Counted from the first letter of the stretch, positions 39,410-48,412 are shown. The stretch is DNA of 64,000 bases from Mucilaginibacter sp. OK098 (GCF_900142915.1 NZ_FRCM01000001.1:682001-746000), one strand, 5' to 3'. Notes: generated from the sequence alone by a model not told the origin. Translations and numbers: made by a program.

Positions 39410-39493
39410 TACCCAGAGCCGGGGTCGAACCGGCACGGCCTTGCGACCACAGGTGTTTGAGACCAGCGCGTCTACCGATTCCGCCATCTGGGC
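39410..39493 (-). tRNA. tRNA-Leu (anticodon CAA)
   Basis: An 84-nt cloverleaf on the minus strand. The acceptor GCCCAGA pairs with TCTGGGT followed by A73, the T-arm is CCGGTTCGACCCCGG, and a long variable arm of class II type is present. The anticodon loop CTCAAAC gives CAA. The 3' CCA is not encoded. Confidence 0.93.
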
Positions 39494-39525
39494 ATTTTTT
39501 AAGACATGAACGGTGGATTAGTCGT

Positions 39526-40050
39526 TCAGAATCGGGATGCAAATGTATTCAAACTCTCTTTAATACGCAACAGATATTTTTGTCTAAAATAACAATCTGC
39601 TATTTTATTTAAACGGTCTTCCTTTGCGGTATCATCCAATTGCTCATAACCGGCAGTAAACCCTGCAATACTTTCGTCAATATCTCCCTCAATAGCAAGC
39701 ACTTCTGCGGTGATGTGGCCAAGCTCATTGGCGTCGTCCACTTCCATCAGCCGCTCGTTAAGATCCATCATTTCCATTAAAAAATCTGAAGGAAGCTGTG
39801 GTTTTGCACCATCTTCCAACAAATTATGGGTACGTAAAATGTATTCGAGCCGCTTATAGGGGTCTGAAAGCGTTTGATGGGCCTTGTTATTTAGGGTGGA
39901 AAGCTCTAAGATCTCCTGTTGTTTTTCATCACTCTCGTTGGCATGAAAATCGGGGTGATATTTTTTGCTTAGCTCATAAAATTTCTTCTTTAGCAAAGCA
40001 ACATCTGGTGTAAACGATTCAGGAATACCGTAAAACTCAAAGTAATTCAT
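39526..40050 (-). CDS. hscB: Fe-S cluster co-chaperone HscB
   Basis: The protein has 174 residues: an N-terminal J-domain (MNYFEFYGIPESF..., HPD motif His32-Pro33-Asp34) and a C-terminal helical HSCB domain (DANELGHITAEVLAIEGDIDESIAGF). HscB brings the IscU scaffold to an Hsp70 for cluster transfer. The Bacteroidota version lacks the N-terminal zinc finger, as here. It is divergent from kdsA across a repeat-bearing gap. Confidence 0.85.
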   Translation of the reverse strand: MNYFEFYGIPESFTPDVALLKKKFYELSKKYHPDFHANESDEKQQEILELSTLNNKAHQTLSDPYKRLEYILRTHNLLEDGAKPQLPSDFLMEMMDLNERLMEVDDANELGHITAEVLAIEGDIDESIAGFTAGYEQLDDTAKEDRLNKIADCYFRQKYLLRIKESLNTFASRF

Positions 40051-40061
40051 GGGGTAAAGTT

Positions 40062-40184
40062 AGTCCGAAAGTCCGGAAGTCGGAAAGTCCGGAAGCAGAA
40101 AAGGTGAATTTTATACGAATTTTACATCCGGCAGAACTAATTGCAGCGTCTTTCGGGACTTCCGGACTTTCCGACTTTCGGACT
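40062..40184. repeat. Inverted repeat built from AGTCCGGAA words
   Basis: The left arm (40062-40095) and right arm (40156-40184) are reverse complements over about 28 bp. The left arm carries one extra 8-bp CGGAAGTC tandem unit. The 60-bp loop separates the divergent hscB and kdsA. See findings for related word-type inverted repeats. Confidence 0.8.
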
Positions 40185-40223
40185 AAAAAAAAGAATTATC
40201 TTTGGCAATTATATTCCAAGTTT

Positions 40224-41000
40224 ATGTTATTTGACCAAATGCGGCAGAAGCCGTTCTTTATACTGGGCCCATGCGTAATGGAAAACCAGGAGCTTTTATA
40301 CACCGTGGCCGAAAAGGTTGCCGAAGCAGGGCAGAAGTATAATGTGCCTGTTGTTTTTAAATCATCGTTTGATAAGGCAAATCGTACCTCTATTCATTCA
40401 TACCGCGGGCCGGGACTTGAAAAAGGTATGGAAATGCTGTTGAAAGTAAAGGAACGTTTTGGTTTGCCGCTTATAACTGACATTCATGAAAGCTACCAGG
40501 CCGCTATTGTAGGCGAGGTGGTTGACATACTACAGATCCCGGCGTTTTTATGCCGTCAAACTGATCTGCTGGTGGCTGCTGCTAAAACCGGGAAGATAGT
40601 TAATATAAAAAAAGCGCAATTTCTGTCGGGACAGGATATGTTTTACCCGGCTCAAAAGGTTATTGAGGCCGGCAATACACAGGTAATATTAACCGAGCGT
40701 GGCAACATGTATGGCTATAATAACCTGGCGGTTGATTTCAGGAATATTTATGATATGAAAAAAATCGGCCATCCGGTTTGCATGGATTGTACACATTCGG
40801 TACAGCGGCCGGGCGGCGCAGGTGGCAAAACCGGTGGCGACCGTACTTTTGTACCTATGATGGCCCTTGCGGCAAAAGCCTTTGGCGCTGACGGCTATTT
40901 TATGGAGATCCACCCAGACCCGGACAACGCGTTGAGCGATGGGCCTAACATGGTAAAATTACAGGATTTGGATAAAGTAATGGCGCCTCTTGTAAGTTAA
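40224..41000 (+). CDS. kdsA: 3-Deoxy-8-phosphooctulonate synthase KdsA
   Basis: I chose the ATG at 40224 (MLFDQMRQKPFFILGPCVMEN), giving 258 residues. The frame extends 40 codons upstream, but that part runs through the inverted repeat and has no family match. The enzyme condenses arabinose-5-P and PEP to Kdo-8-P for lipopolysaccharide. Signatures are KSSFDKANRTSIHSYRGPGLEKG, ITDIHE, LPAFL-like IPAFLCRQTDL and EIHPDPDNALSDGP. It is followed by the arabinose-5-P isomerase gene after 2 bp. Confidence 0.95.
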   Translation: MLFDQMRQKPFFILGPCVMENQELLYTVAEKVAEAGQKYNVPVVFKSSFDKANRTSIHSYRGPGLEKGMEMLLKVKERFGLPLITDIHESYQAAIVGEVVDILQIPAFLCRQTDLLVAAAKTGKIVNIKKAQFLSGQDMFYPAQKVIEAGNTQVILTERGNMYGYNNLAVDFRNIYDMKKIGHPVCMDCTHSVQRPGGAGGKTGGDRTFVPMMALAAKAFGADGYFMEIHPDPDNALSDGPNMVKLQDLDKVMAPLVS

Positions 41001-41002
41001 GT

Positions 41003-41938
41003 ATGAAAGATATTGCCAAAAGAGTTTTTGATACCGAGATAGCTTCACTGCAATTTGTTGCTGATTCCATTGATGACGAGTTTACCAGGGTGGTTGAGGC
41101 GATATTGAAAAACGCGGGTAAGCTTATTGTTATCGGCATTGGTAAATCGGGGATCATCGGGAAAAAGATAGCGGCTACTTTTGCCAGCACAGGCACGCCC
41201 AGCTTTTTTTTGCATCCTGGGGAGGCTTTTCATGGTGATTTAGGGATGGTGGGCACCGATGATATGGTGATCCTGATCTCGTACTCGGGGGAGACAGACG
41301 AGGTATTAAAGCTGATCCCTTTTTTGGAGTGGAATAAAAATACCATTATTGCTATAACGGGTAATCCTAAATCAACGGTTGCAAAAAACAGCCACTATCA
41401 CCTTAATATTTGTATCAAGCAGGAGGCTTGTCCATTGGCGCTGGCGCCAACATCATCAACCACGGCCGCACTGGTTATGGGTGATGCACTGGCGGTTGCC
41501 TTGATGGAATCGCGCCAGTTTCAGCATGAAGATTTTGCACGTTTTCATCCTGGCGGCAGCCTTGGGCGTAAATTGCTGATAAGGGTTAAGGACCTGATGC
41601 GGACCGATAAATTACCTTTTATAACCGTTGATGCATCATTTACCGAGTTATTGCTCAAAATGTCAGAAGGACGTTTAGGGATGGTTATAGTAGGAGATGC
41701 CAATAATGTAAATGGAATAGTTACCGATGGCGACTTAAGGCGCGCCTTATTTAAAAACCCGGATACCGCGCAGCTTACCATTGAAGGCATGATGACCAAA
41801 ACCCCTGTGTTTATTCATGAAGATGAGTTTATAAACCAGGCCGAGCAGTTAATGATAGAAAAAAAGATCACAACGGTACTGGTCGGATCATCAGATGATA
41901 GGTTTGTGAGCGGGGTTTATCAGATCTATAATAGTTGA
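41003..41938 (+). CDS. kdsD: Arabinose-5-phosphate isomerase (KdsD/KpsF/GutQ family)
   Basis: The protein has 311 residues: a SIS domain (about 35-165; IGIGKSGIIGKKIAATFASTGTPSFFLHPGEA, LISYSGETDEV) plus two CBS domains (about 205-311). It converts ribulose-5-P to arabinose-5-P, the substrate of KdsA encoded 2 bp upstream, so the pair makes Kdo-8-P. Confidence 0.93.
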   Translation: MKDIAKRVFDTEIASLQFVADSIDDEFTRVVEAILKNAGKLIVIGIGKSGIIGKKIAATFASTGTPSFFLHPGEAFHGDLGMVGTDDMVILISYSGETDEVLKLIPFLEWNKNTIIAITGNPKSTVAKNSHYHLNICIKQEACPLALAPTSSTTAALVMGDALAVALMESRQFQHEDFARFHPGGSLGRKLLIRVKDLMRTDKLPFITVDASFTELLLKMSEGRLGMVIVGDANNVNGIVTDGDLRRALFKNPDTAQLTIEGMMTKTPVFIHEDEFINQAEQLMIEKKITTVLVGSSDDRFVSGVYQIYNS

Positions 41939-42068
41939 TTGAGTTGAGTGAGTTGGATTAGGTTGATTAAGTTGTTGCAAGGTTGGAACGTTTTAAAAAA
42001 CTAAGATGTGCTATTTTTAACTCAATCTAACCCAATCCAACTTAATGAACTTAATCTAACTCAATCAA
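41934..42068. repeat. Inverted repeat built from GAGTTG/GATTAAG words
   Basis: 41934-41973 is rich in TTGATTGAGTTG-type words. 42019-42068 carries their reverse complements, ending in CTCAATCAA. The arms are imperfect but could form a long hairpin covering the kdsD stop and the leader of the next gene. Confidence 0.7.
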
Positions 42069-42076
42069 TCCAAAAA

Positions 42077-42859
42077 ATGCCTGTATTTTACGATCAGCTC
42101 AATAGGGGAGTAAACCTGCCATCGGTACCAAAAAGAATAATTTCAGTGGTGCCGTCGCAAACGGAATTGCTGTTTTATTTAGGGTTGGATGAGGAAATTA
42201 TTGGCATAACCAAATTTTGTATCCATCCTGCTGATAAATTTAAATCGACCACAAAGATTGGCGGCACCAAACAGCTGGATATTGCCAAAATTATTTCTTT
42301 AAAACCCGACCTTATCATCGCCAATAAAGAAGAGAATGAACGCAGCCAGTTGGAAGAGCTGATGCAGCATTTCCCGGTTTGGATAAGCGATATAAGTGAT
42401 CTTGACGGAGCGCTTCAAATGATAGCGGGGGTGGGCGCATTAGTTGGTAAGCACAAGGAAGCTTTAGCGCTTAATAATAACATCAGCCTCAAATTTAATG
42501 AGTTAAAACTTGCACCATTAGATCTGCATGTAGCCTATTTTATATGGCGAAAACCTTACATGGTTGCAGGGAAAAATACTTTTATTGATGATATGCTGCA
42601 AAAATGCGGGTTAGTAAATGCATTTGAAAAGGAAAGATATCCTGAAATTGATGCTTTATTATTGCGTGAAGCTAAACCGGATGTTATCCTGCTTTCATCA
42701 GAGCCTTATCCTTTTAAAGAAAAACACATAGTGGAGCTTAAAGCAATAATACCAAATGCAGTAATTAAGCTGGTTGATGGTGAAATGTTTTCATGGTATG
42801 GCAGCAGGTTATTGGATACACCTGCTTATTTTAATACTTTAATTAGTGAATTAATTTAG
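42077..42859 (+). CDS. BtuF-like helical-backbone metal-receptor protein
   Basis: The protein has 260 residues from the ATG at 42077 (MPVFYDQLNRGVNL). An in-frame upstream start at 42008 would encode the inverted repeat and is rejected. The fold is that of ABC-transporter substrate-binding proteins for B12 or siderophores (PKRIISVVPSQTELLFYLGL, then KPDLIIANKEEN). No signal peptide or lipobox is seen, which is odd for a periplasmic binding protein. No permease or ATPase gene is adjacent. It may be a cytosolic relative. Confidence 0.75.
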   Translation: MPVFYDQLNRGVNLPSVPKRIISVVPSQTELLFYLGLDEEIIGITKFCIHPADKFKSTTKIGGTKQLDIAKIISLKPDLIIANKEENERSQLEELMQHFPVWISDISDLDGALQMIAGVGALVGKHKEALALNNNISLKFNELKLAPLDLHVAYFIWRKPYMVAGKNTFIDDMLQKCGLVNAFEKERYPEIDALLLREAKPDVILLSSEPYPFKEKHIVELKAIIPNAVIKLVDGEMFSWYGSRLLDTPAYFNTLISELI

Positions 42860-42903
42860 ATTTACTAAATTTAGTAAGTAAATAAAGCGGTTTCCTTATT
42901 GCC

Positions 42904-43344
42904 ATGAAAATATTAAAGATCACATTCAGTATACTTGTTGTATTTCTTTTTTCATCATGCCTTTCGGGGATTAAAAAAGGTGCAGATATTTCCAGGAATC
43001 ATATTGATTATATCAAATCGCTTGGGATTTTACCAGGTGATGAACGAATTGTGCTTTTTGTTTCGCAGGGCAGAATGAAGGTATCAGGGAATTTTTTTAC
43101 CGATAAAAGGATTGCTGCTTACTGGATTGACGGAAAGCATAAAGAAAACTCCTTTATTAAGTTTGCTTTTTATAAAGAAATAGATTCTATAGTTCCCCAT
43201 TTAATAAAAGAGGCAAACCATTCTTCCTACCTGGAAGTTTATAAAAACAATGGCCAGAAGTTTAAAGTTTATGTTGATGCCAGTAGCGAGGAAACTCAAT
43301 ATTTTTTTGAAAAGGCAATTGCCGAATGGAAGAAAAATAAATAA
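42904..43344 (+). CDS. Putative lipoprotein of unknown function
   Basis: The protein has 146 residues. MKILKITFSILVVFLFSSC is a lipoprotein leader with Cys19. The mature part is a mixed alpha/beta domain with a YFFEKAIAEWKKNK end and no recognised family. It lies 44 bp after the BtuF-like gene and ends 8 bp from the convergent HxlR gene. Confidence 0.7.
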   Translation: MKILKITFSILVVFLFSSCLSGIKKGADISRNHIDYIKSLGILPGDERIVLFVSQGRMKVSGNFFTDKRIAAYWIDGKHKENSFIKFAFYKEIDSIVPHLIKEANHSSYLEVYKNNGQKFKVYVDASSEETQYFFEKAIAEWKKNK

Positions 43345-43352
43345 AAAGTAGT

Positions 43353-43700
43353 TTATCTGGCTTCCATAACATACTCCCTGCTCCAACCCACTAAAAGGTC
43401 CATTATCCCGTTAAGTGCCCTGCCTTTTTCTGTTAAGGTATATTCAACCCTTGGTGGAACTTCCGGATAGGCTTTCCGGGTAATAACGCCATCAGCTTCC
43501 AGTTCTTTTAAATGCCTTGATAAAACCTTTAAGGCAATGCCCGGGATAGATTTATGCAACTCGCCGAACCGCCTTGACCCAGTCATCAAAATCCAGATAA
43601 TGATAGGTTTCCACTTGCCCCCAATAACATTAACGGCTGCAGTTATGGGGCAGTCGCAGGCCTGTTCATATTTTTTTCCAATTATTTCTGTTTCTATCAT
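43353..43700 (-). CDS. HxlR family transcriptional regulator
   Basis: The protein has 115 residues from the ATG at 43700. A TTG 12 bp upstream is an alternative. Winged-helix MarR/HxlR features are CPITAAVNVIGGKWKPIIIWIL, GSRRFGELHKSIPGIALKVLSRHLKELEADG and EYTLTEKGRAL. A Cys pair near the N-terminus (ACDC) could act as a redox sensor as in some family members. It is divergent from a decarboxylase-like/SDR pair it probably controls. Confidence 0.9.
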   Translation of the reverse strand: MIETEIIGKKYEQACDCPITAAVNVIGGKWKPIIIWILMTGSRRFGELHKSIPGIALKVLSRHLKELEADGVITRKAYPEVPPRVEYTLTEKGRALNGIMDLLVGWSREYVMEAR

Positions 43701-43728
43701 GCTGATATTCAATAATTATTACTTTTCT

Positions 43729-43741
43729 GTCAATACTTGAC
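43729..43741. promoter_or_regulatory. Operator-like inverted repeat in the hxlR divergent gap
   Basis: GTCAA-TAC-TTGAC is a perfect inverted repeat in the 98-bp gap. Related TTGATAAAAG and TTTGTCAA words follow. This suits a site for the HxlR protein. Confidence 0.4.
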
Positions 43742-43798
43742 AAAAAGGTAATTACTTGATAAAAGTAAAGTATTGATTTATGTTTGTCAAAAAAAGCT

Positions 43799-44188
43799 AT
43801 GGAAAATCATAAAACAGAAACTTATCAAAAAGGCCTTGCGCTTCTAAATCAACTGCATGGCGGACAAGCAGGTGAACAATTGGTTAATAATTTGAAAGAT
43901 ATTTGTCCGGACTTTGTAGATATGACCATTGAGTGGGCCATGCAGGGGATAATGGCCCGTCCGGGGCTTGATCTGCTAACCCGCGAGTACTTGCTTATTG
44001 CATCATGCACCACGCTTGGCCATACCGTGCCGCAATTAAAAGCACATATTGACGCTGCGGTGAAACTTGGCGCTAGCAAACAACAAATTGTTGAAGTAAT
44101 TTTACAGATGACCTTTTATGCAGGCGGAGCTGCTGTAAGCAATGCACTAGCCCATGCAAAGGAAGTATTTGAACAGCATAAAAATTAA
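43799..44188 (+). CDS. Carboxymuconolactone decarboxylase family protein
   Basis: The protein has 129 residues from the ATG at 43799. An upstream TTG at 43784 is less likely. The all-helical CMD fold shows LLTREYLLIASCTTLGHTVPQLKAHIDAAVKLGASKQQIVEVILQM. The CxxC of peroxidatic AhpD is absent. Only one Cys (in IASCTTLG) and the following His are in the matching region, so it resembles decarboxylase-type members. It is followed 11 bp later by an SDR gene. Confidence 0.85.
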   Translation: MENHKTETYQKGLALLNQLHGGQAGEQLVNNLKDICPDFVDMTIEWAMQGIMARPGLDLLTREYLLIASCTTLGHTVPQLKAHIDAAVKLGASKQQIVEVILQMTFYAGGAAVSNALAHAKEVFEQHKN

Positions 44189-44199
44189 ACCCAATATAA

Positions 44200-44796
44200 A
44201 TGAAAATAATCATCATCGGCGCAACAGGCACCATCGGAAAGCATATAACCAAGGCATTACAGAAAGACCATGAAGTAATAAAGGCAGGCTCAAAAAGCGG
44301 TGATTTGCAGGTTGATATTACCTCCCCGGATTCCATTGAGCGTTTTTTTGAACAAACCGGCAAATTTGACGCCCTGGTTAGCGCAACCGGAAGCGCACAT
44401 TTTGGCCCTTTAAATACCATGAAGGATGCTGATTTCAGGAAAGGAATAGATAGTAAGCTGATGGGGCAGATCAATCTGGTTTTAATCGGTCAGCATCATA
44501 TAAACCCTAAAGGATCATTTACTTTAACATCAGGCATATTGAGTGAAGACCCTATTGTGCTAGGGGCTAATTTAAGCGCGGTTAACGGGGCCATTAATGC
44601 TTTTGTTAAAGCCGCAGCGATTGAACTTGATAATAGTGTGCGGATCAATGCGATAAGTCCCGGAGTTTTTGAAGAATCGCCCGATTACTTCCCGTATTTT
44701 GCAGGTCATATCCCGGTTAAGATGGATAGGGTAGCGCAGGCGTATATCAAAAGTGTTTTAGGGGCCCTTACCGGAGAGGTTATTAAGGTTTTTTGA
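44200..44796 (+). CDS. Short-chain dehydrogenase/reductase
   Basis: The protein is 198 residues, short for the family but complete at both ends. The Rossmann motif is GATGTIGKH. ATGSAHFG follows, but the usual catalytic YxxxK is not obvious: NLSAVNGAINAFVKAAAIEL has Ser/Asn where Tyr is expected. Such short SDRs reduce small ketones or quinones. It is cotranscribed with the CMD gene under the HxlR regulator. Confidence 0.85.
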   Translation: MKIIIIGATGTIGKHITKALQKDHEVIKAGSKSGDLQVDITSPDSIERFFEQTGKFDALVSATGSAHFGPLNTMKDADFRKGIDSKLMGQINLVLIGQHHINPKGSFTLTSGILSEDPIVLGANLSAVNGAINAFVKAAAIELDNSVRINAISPGVFEESPDYFPYFAGHIPVKMDRVAQAYIKSVLGALTGEVIKVF

Positions 44797-44933
44797 AAGG
44801 ACTTAAACAAATTGCAACTTTTTTATATAGAATAAGCAAGAATATTTTAGGTTTGAGGTAGTTACCATTTAGAAATTAATGGTAATATGTTCCCTGGTCT
44901 TAGTTTAATTGTATAATCTTATAAAAAAGTTGA

Positions 44934-45524
44934 ATGTATTGGTACGAAGAGGAGATTAAGCGTCTTGAAAAAGATTATACGAAAACAGCGAATGAAGTCG
45001 AAACGGTTTTTTATGGCAGCTCTTCAATTCGTTTATGGACAAGCCTTAATGAAGATTTTAAAGAGCTGAAACCTGTTAACCTGGGTTTTGGAGGTTCAAC
45101 ACTGGCGGCATGTGTATGGTTTTTTGAAAGGGTGATGATCCCTTATCACCCAAAAAGAATTATAATTTATGCCGGCGATAATGACTTAGGCGATGGGAGA
45201 CACCCCGAAGAAGTTTTTATTTTTTTTCAGCAGCTGGTTGTAAAAATAAATAAACGCTTTGGCGACCTGCCTTGTTATTTTGTTTCATTGAAACCAAGTA
45301 TTAGTCGCTGGCAAATGGTTGATCAATTTAAATACACCAATAATTTAATTGAAACGGAGATTATTACGCGTAACGATAATTGGCATTTTATTAATGTGTT
45401 TAAAGAAATGATTGATCCTGCAGGTCGTTTGAAAAAAGAATATTTTCTGAATGATGGTTTGCATTTAAGTGAAAATGGATACAAATTATGGAAAGAAATT
45501 ATAAAGAAACATATTAACTATTAA
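44934..45524 (+). CDS. SGNH/GDSL hydrolase
   Basis: The protein has 196 residues. Block I is FYGSSSIRLW (nucleophile Ser30), block II is NLGFGGSTL, block III is IIYAGDNDL, and block V is NDGLHLSENGY with the catalytic Asp/His. There is no signal peptide. These are esterases or acyl hydrolases acting on small esters. No operon partner is clear, and an esterase gene follows 62 bp downstream. Confidence 0.85.
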   Translation: MYWYEEEIKRLEKDYTKTANEVETVFYGSSSIRLWTSLNEDFKELKPVNLGFGGSTLAACVWFFERVMIPYHPKRIIIYAGDNDLGDGRHPEEVFIFFQQLVVKINKRFGDLPCYFVSLKPSISRWQMVDQFKYTNNLIETEIITRNDNWHFINVFKEMIDPAGRLKKEYFLNDGLHLSENGYKLWKEIIKKHINY

Positions 45525-45586
45525 TTATTTGTTTATATTCAATTCACATAGTCTATAGATCTTTCCAACATGAACACTATGCCGAA

Positions 45587-46315
45587 ATGAATAGAGAATA
45601 TCATAAATGGTATAGTGCCAATTTACAGCGCGACATGGAGCTGTTAGTTTTTGGACACTCCGGCCGGGCGGTATTGTTTTTCCCAACCCGCATGGCCCGT
45701 TTTTATGACTACGAAAACTGGGGGATTGTAAGTGCCCTGCGGGACAAGATCTATAATGGTGAGTTGCAGCTATTTTGTGTAGACAGCATTGATGCAGAAA
45801 GTTTTTATAACCTGTGGGCAGATCCATCAACCCGTATTAATCGTCATTTGCAATATGAGCAGTATGTTTTGCATGAGGTATTGCCCTTTATGCGACTCAA
45901 AAACAGTGGAGATTTTTTTGAAGTTGCAGGTTGCAGCATGGGCGCATATCATGCGGTAAACCTTGCAATGAAATATCCCATACTCTTTAAAAAGGTGATA
46001 TGTATGAGCGGGAGGTACGACCTTACCCGGCAGATAGCGGATTTCAAAGATCTTTTTGATGGCTATCATGATGAAAATGTTTATTTCAACATGCCCCAGC
46101 AATTTATTGCGAACCTTGATGCCCCCAATATTTTAGAGGCTATCCGTAATATTGAAATTATAATAGCAATAGGTGAAACCGACCCGTTTTTATCAAATAA
46201 CCTTGAATTTAGCAATGTGCTTTGGAACAAGGGGGTGCCCAATCAATTATTCATCTGGGATAATTATGCCCACCGGCCCCGTTATTGGAAACAGATGGTT
46301 CAGCTTTATTTGTAA
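45587..46315 (+). CDS. Alpha/beta-hydrolase, esterase family
   Basis: The protein has 242 residues without a signal peptide. The nucleophile elbow is GCSMGAYHA, a later GETDPF supplies the acid, and AHRPRYW supplies the likely His. It resembles the esterase D/FGH-like group. It follows the SGNH hydrolase gene on the same strand, and both may act on acyl esters. Confidence 0.8.
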   Translation: MNREYHKWYSANLQRDMELLVFGHSGRAVLFFPTRMARFYDYENWGIVSALRDKIYNGELQLFCVDSIDAESFYNLWADPSTRINRHLQYEQYVLHEVLPFMRLKNSGDFFEVAGCSMGAYHAVNLAMKYPILFKKVICMSGRYDLTRQIADFKDLFDGYHDENVYFNMPQQFIANLDAPNILEAIRNIEIIIAIGETDPFLSNNLEFSNVLWNKGVPNQLFIWDNYAHRPRYWKQMVQLYL

Positions 46316-46406
46316 CAGCGGATAATAAAAAAGAAGCTGTATCAAAAATCTTAAATCTAAAAAAAACACTCAAAATAATATTTGATCTCTGTGATCTTCG
46401 CGCCTT

Positions 46407-46451
46407 CTTTGTGCGCTCTGCGGTTTATTTTTAACCACAGAGCGCACAAAG
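46407..46451. repeat. Hairpin-type repeat with GCGCTCTG words
   Basis: Arms of 19 bp (46407-46425 and 46433-46451) pair with one mismatch around a T-rich 7-nt loop. Related GTGCGCTCTG and TTGTGGTT/AACCACAA sequence recurs at 59706-59753. Confidence 0.75.
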
Positions 46452-46547
46452 TAAGCTCAGAGAAACACGGAGCTTTTATTATCCAAAATTTAATTTTGTT
46501 TAGTATCTTATGATTTTACTTTTGATACAGCCTTTTGTTGGAGATTT

Positions 46548-47072
46548 CTAATACCTGTCCCAAAAAGCAGGCGGCTCAATCCCTAACGACCGTAGGTAAA
46601 CATAACCTTGTGCCCTGTGATGAATTTCGTTATCAATCCAGTAAAGAATGATATCAGATGTTACTCCTTCGTATGCGCCGAAAGCCAGCATCACCTCCTG
46701 GAAACGCTCTTGCGGGATCAGTGGCCAAAGCGTGTCGATCTTGTGCGTTACATCATCCCATAAATTTAAGATCTCTTCTTTTGTGCAGGCCATGGCAGTG
46801 CCAGAGTTTTTACTGATCTCGTCTACGGGCGTAGGTTCATCCTGGAAGAGTTCCTGGAGGCCGGCATCTGCAATGCCTATGATCTCCTTTAACATCATCC
46901 CAAAAGTTCGCATGCCGCCAATTGAATATTCAAATAGCTTATCTTCCGGGAAAGCTTCAATAACCTTTCTTGTTAACTTGCGGTGACCTTGCCAATGTTT
47001 TAATATGGCATCAGAAGAAGTAAATCCTTCAATCGCACTGTTTGTTTGTTGTTTGATTTGATTGTTTTCCAT
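46548..47072 (-). CDS. DinB family protein
   Basis: I set the start at the ATG ending at 47072 (MENNQIKQQTNSA, 174 residues). An ATG at 47099 is possible, but a promoter-like TTCTTTG sits directly before it. The four-helix DinB fold shows HWQGHRKLTRKVIEAFPED, the metal His in later IDNEIHHRAQGYVYLRSLG, and Pro-Pro-Phe-Trp near the end. DinB-type proteins are metal-dependent thiol transferases or hydrolases. The substrate is unknown. Confidence 0.78.
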   Translation of the reverse strand: MENNQIKQQTNSAIEGFTSSDAILKHWQGHRKLTRKVIEAFPEDKLFEYSIGGMRTFGMMLKEIIGIADAGLQELFQDEPTPVDEISKNSGTAMACTKEEILNLWDDVTHKIDTLWPLIPQERFQEVMLAFGAYEGVTSDIILYWIDNEIHHRAQGYVYLRSLGIEPPAFWDRY

Positions 47073-47229
47073 TGTTGTGTTAGTTTTAATTGTTTTCATA
47101 ACAAAGAAAAGCAGGGGCAGTGACAACCCTATGTCAGTAGAGAGAAATATGTTTTGAGAAATAAAATGACCTAACAATAAAAAAGTCACCAACTATTTCA
47201 GTTAAGGCTTTGTGGGAAACCTGTGTGCT

Positions 47230-47260
47230 CCTTCAAAATATCTTCAAGATATTTTGAAGG
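47230..47260. terminator. Perfect 15-bp hairpin
   Basis: CCTTCAAAATATCTT (47230-47244), centre C, and AAGATATTTTGAAGG (47246-47260) form a perfect inverted repeat. It lies between the DinB gene and the methyltransferase stop, both minus strand, so it may end the methyltransferase message. It is one of several such near-perfect palindromes here. Confidence 0.5.
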
Positions 47261-47307
47261 TTGTTAAAGAAATATTGGCTTCAACATTGCGCCAAAATAA
47301 CTAGATG

Positions 47308-48252
47308 CTATTTTTTAACCATCCAAAATGCACCTGGTTCACGTCCTGACTGTTTAGCAAAAATTGGGCACTTATCCGAAAACTCTTTATTATAATTATG
47401 TGCTAAATAATTCAAAGAACCTATTATTTTATATTTTTCGTTAAAGGTTAAAAACGCTTCCAATAAATATTGTTCATTCCATAAAACATGATTATAAACC
47501 CACTCATCCAGGTAGTCCTTAGGCATAAAAATATCATGTATATGAACAATAACACCAGGGTTTAAAATGGGCAAAATTTCCAGGTATTCAAAAAGCACAT
47601 CACCTTGTGGCCTGATAATGTGTGAAGAATCAATAAATAATATATCATTGTGACCAAGAGTTTGAAAAAAAGATTTATTTACAGTTTCTACCCGCTTTCT
47701 AACCACTTCTACACCTAATTTCTCAAGCCCGGAAAATTCATAAGGCTCTATACAAGCATGATTGCATTGATAACTGGCGTCATCGATTTTATTTTGTGAT
47801 ATAGCATTTTGCGCCATAAATGTAGAGTGTCCGCTTCCTATTTCAATTACGCGTTTCGGTTTAAAATATCTAATAATATTGTATAAATATTCAGCATCAC
47901 CTGATGCATATGAACTATTATTATAAAAGTATGTCAATTCTCCACTTTTCTCAAGTGGAAATTTATTTAACTCATCATTATAGTTGAATTTATCTAATAA
48001 CTCTAACTGCTCTTCAGTATTAAAATCAATTCCTGGTAGTTCTCTATCACTTCTTAACGATTTTATCAGCTGTTTTTTAGGGTTTATTAAAGGCTGATAG
48101 TACTGATCATGAATAGGTAAAATACCTGTTGTCATAAAAATTTTCTCTTCAAAATACCCGATTCCGACTGATCGAATAAATTTTAACCATAAAGCTGAAA
48201 GAAAAGTAAAAGGCAGGCCAAGGTGTGATAAAAATTTAAAGGCTTTTTTCAT
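47308..48252 (-). CDS. Class I SAM-dependent methyltransferase-like protein
   Basis: The protein has 314 residues. KRVIEIGSGHSTFMAQNAI is the SAM-binding motif I and HNDILFIDSSHIIRPQGD is the acidic loop of Methyltransf_24-type enzymes. LNPGVIVHIHDIFMPKDY follows. A basic, hydrophobic N-terminus (FKFLSHLGLPFTFLSALWLKF) may attach it to the membrane. It could modify a surface polysaccharide or lipid. Confidence 0.75.
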   Translation of the reverse strand: MKKAFKFLSHLGLPFTFLSALWLKFIRSVGIGYFEEKIFMTTGILPIHDQYYQPLINPKKQLIKSLRSDRELPGIDFNTEEQLELLDKFNYNDELNKFPLEKSGELTYFYNNSSYASGDAEYLYNIIRYFKPKRVIEIGSGHSTFMAQNAISQNKIDDASYQCNHACIEPYEFSGLEKLGVEVVRKRVETVNKSFFQTLGHNDILFIDSSHIIRPQGDVLFEYLEILPILNPGVIVHIHDIFMPKDYLDEWVYNHVLWNEQYLLEAFLTFNEKYKIIGSLNYLAHNYNKEFSDKCPIFAKQSGREPGAFWMVKK

Positions 48253-48412
48253 AGAAACAAATATAAATTTATTCTCTAAAAATACTTAGAATCATTTAAG
48301 TACCTGATGTTAAACACATATATACCTGTTTATAATCTAATATTAAAGTTTCCTTGCTTTAATACTAGTTGTGCAAATCTGTTCAAAAGAGAAAACCCTC
48401 TTCAAATTGTTT

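Noticed and set aside
40062..40184. Possible CRISPR-like repeat array
   Set aside because: The units are only about 8 bp, have no spacers, and form an inverted rather than direct arrangement.
40104..40223. N-terminal extension of KdsA
   Set aside because: It spans the AGTCCGGAA inverted repeat; the family N-terminus begins at the internal ATG.
42008..42076. N-terminal extension of the BtuF-like gene
   Set aside because: It translates the word-type inverted repeat (SNPIQLNELNLTQS) and is not expected to be conserved protein.
44200..44796. SDR gene as a frameshifted fragment
   Set aside because: It is shorter than usual SDRs but starts with the Rossmann motif and ends cleanly without a continuing frame, as other short SDRs do.
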